Source: Sitta carolinensis (Eukaryota; Chordata; Aves; Passeriformes; Sittidae). Taken from it: 64,000 nt of DNA. The notes under the pieces were generated by a model. The model was not told the origin of the DNA, ran no database searches, and saw nothing but the letters and a program-made list of their open reading frames with translations. Each line of letters starts with the position of its first letter. Positions within the stretch are counted from its first letter, which is position 1. Positions 62,027-64,000 of the stretch are shown piece after piece. A program made the position numbers and the translations under genes. Location: assembly GCA_032173965.1 (NCBI GenBank), contig CM063291.1, forward strand, positions 20,029,649 through 20,093,648, written 5' to 3'.

Positions 62027-64000
62027 ACTTTAAGTTGATTAGGTCCACCATTACACTAAAGTTAACAGAGCTATTTTACTCTATCAGTTTCATTGCAGTC
62101 TCTGTTCTCTGATTTTTACAATCTTGGTTACACAGGTACCAGTCTAATAAATTAACTTTGGAGCATCTGGACACCAGCGAGACTGCAGTAATTGATATAG
62201 CAGAACTGTAGCCATGATATGGACTGCTCTGTGTGGGACCAGGGAGAAAGCAAAAGTGATATATTTTCAAATTAAAACCGATTTCAGTCACATTAACACT
62301 GTCATTGTCACAGAGCTGCAGATGGGAATGTAACCTGGTGCCAGAGAGCTCCATGGCTGGTAGCAGTGGTGGGTGTCCAAACGCCCATCTCAGATTGCCT
62401 TTCCCAGCCTGCGGACTCTGGGCACTGCAGCACAGAGCAATCCTTCTCTCCGGAGCCGGGCAGCAAAGGGCTGCTGGAAGGGAACCATTTTTGTTTCACT
62501 CCCTTTACAGTCCGTTGCTTCCTGCCTTTTGGCTCACACAGGAACTTCACCGATCCTCGCAGGCCTTGGCATAAGCTGCGCTGGGGAGGGAGGTAGTTCA
62601 TAAATCCACTGCTGAAACAGGATGGGCAGCAAGCACAGCAATCAGCCCGGAGCCAGCAAGGACACACAGGGAACAGCGACTCCATCGCTCATTTCAGAAC
62701 CAATGTTAGCACCCTATTTGTAGTAAGTTTAAACGTGAATGCGAGGGAACTGCTTCAACACAAAAATACTTTCCACAGTGTTAATAGGATGAGGTTTTAG
62801 AAATTATTTCAGTGAGTCTTCAGGTTTAAAGCTTTCCACGTAATGGGCAATGACGCCTGAGAGAACACAGTGATCTTCCCAAGCCTCAGCCCTGCTGTTG
62901 GCCGATCTTTGCCCCCAGCTCATCACAACATCCTTGCTGCATTCTGTTGGTTGTTTCTAGTTATTATGGGATGTTTTGCTCCCTTCTGACCACTCTGCTT
63001 CCTTCTCTGAAGTCTCTTTATCTGAGCATCTCAGATTTGTGTGCTTCAGGTATCATAAGCTATTTTCTCTGCATCAAACCCCAGATGGCCTGCAACATTG
63101 TCTGTTGCACTTCCCCGGCCCAGTCTGGAATCAGTTTTTGTCACAATGCCTTATCTTCCCATGAGCTACCGGTAGGTTCTCTAATATTTAAGCAATCATG
63201 TATACAGCCTGAATCAGTAAAGAGTTATGGCTGAACGTCTGCTTTCTGACAGAACAAAATGGTCTTTTCTATTAAGATATAAACTTATCGATTTAGTCTG
63301 TCTTAGCCTTGGTTTCTGTAGGAATTTCCTAAACAGCACCCTGCAGACACCACAGAGAAGTTTGATGACATTAATATAATCATAGACACAGAAAACCCAA
63401 GTTATTGATTTTGAGGAAGAAGAAAATTAAGGAAAAAAACTCTGTAAAGAAACTTGTTGTTTTCTGCTTCAGGGACAATTTGCAGTTGCACTTACTATGC
63501 TTCTCTTCTGAAGCACCAGTCTTTCCTATGGAACTTTGGTAATGAACAATTTAACCACTTTTATGTTAATGTTTGTCTGATAGCAGGGTTTTTTTGATAA
63601 CTCCTGAAATTTGAGAAAGCTTAGTTTTTACTATTGCTGAAAAAAAAGCATCCAAAAACACCCAAAAGGATTCTGACTTGCAATAATCTGCAAAATAGAC
63701 TGCTTTGTGCTTTTAAATATATTCTCAAAAGTCAGTGGGACTTATGTTCAAATACAAAAGGGAAAATCATCATTATGTTTCTGTGGATATGAAATTTAAG
63801 TAGCATTTTGTAATGACTCTCCAGTATCTCCAACTTAATTATCTTGACCTATCTTTGAACTTCACTTGCAACCTCTTATTTCCAAAATGCAGTCAGCTTG
63901 TTCTCAAAAGAACAAGCAATAGGATTGGACACTTGAAATTCATTCCTCAAACTACAAAACAAATAAGGCAAATGGCCACCAGAGAGCTTTCCTAGAGTCT
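59177..64000 (+). other. CIB2: CIB2 intron 3, incomplete
   Basis: Intronic sequence to the end of the window. It contains one long GAAA-type microsatellite. A moderately GC-richer patch at ~62330-62690 opens overlapping frames on both strands but shows no family signature or convincing splice-site pair. Confidence 0.55.
61830..62027 (+). repeat. GAAA/GAAAAGAAA polypurine microsatellite
   Basis: About 198 bp of pure G and A. The first part is mixed GAAA and GGAAA, the middle (~61870-61955) has a 9-bp period gaaaagaaa, and the last ~70 bp is uninterrupted GAAA. The Lys/Glu/Arg-rich frame on + and the Ser/Phe/Leu-rich frame on - are by-products of the repeat. Confidence 0.97.

Noticed and set aside
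61801..62112. A Lys/Glu/Arg repeat protein
   Set aside because: Direct translation of the GAAA-type microsatellite.
62308..62685. Candidate CIB2 exon or antisense gene in a GC-richer patch
   Set aside because: No EF-hand or CIB sequence appears in any frame and no convincing acceptor/donor pair brackets it.

Overview
The window is nuclear DNA from a vertebrate, most likely a songbird. It is AT-rich, with compact coding exons split by GT-AG introns, one CpG island, a CR1 LINE tail and ERV-type long terminal repeats (LTRs). I recognise two of the LTR types, from memory, as common in passerine genomes. There are no operons, CRISPR arrays or bacterial signatures.

Three protein-coding genes can be read exon by exon. 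Their order and strands match the human 15q25 neighbourhood (ACSBG1, IDH3A, CIB2). ACSBG1 (+ strand, 2136-17658) has 12 coding exons giving 654 residues of a bubblegum-family very-long-chain acyl-CoA synthetase; the first ~70 residues are not visible and probably lie upstream. IDH3A (- strand, 32210-20322) is complete: 11 exons give a 366-residue catalytic alpha subunit of mitochondrial NAD-dependent isocitrate dehydrogenase, starting in a CpG island. CIB2 (+ strand, from 38397) shows its first three coding exons (66 residues); the EF-hand half lies beyond the window.

Layout: 1-2135, ACSBG1 5' flank or upstream intron; 2136-~18520, ACSBG1 and its 3' UTR; ~18770-32210, IDH3A, tail to tail with ACSBG1; ~31740-32560, CpG island promoter; 32560-38396, intergenic sequence and the CIB2 leader; 38397-64000, CIB2, almost all intron. 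The three genes do not form one pathway. ACSBG1 activates fatty acids, IDH3A works in the TCA cycle, and CIB2 is a calcium/integrin-binding adaptor known for its role in hair-cell mechanotransduction.

The most unusual structure is in CIB2 intron 2. Two solo LTRs of one family lie in opposite orientation, at 47986-48738 (+) and 51706-52914 (-). Each has a perfect 5-bp target-site duplication (GGGCT and CTACA), and each carries a GC-rich 84-bp minisatellite with a different copy number (about 3.3 versus 6). A CR1 LINE 3' fragment follows at ~53175-53590, and a GAAA-type polypurine microsatellite lies at 61830-62027. I found no convincing undescribed gene system; most long open frames outside the exons are by-products of repeats or GC-rich sequence.
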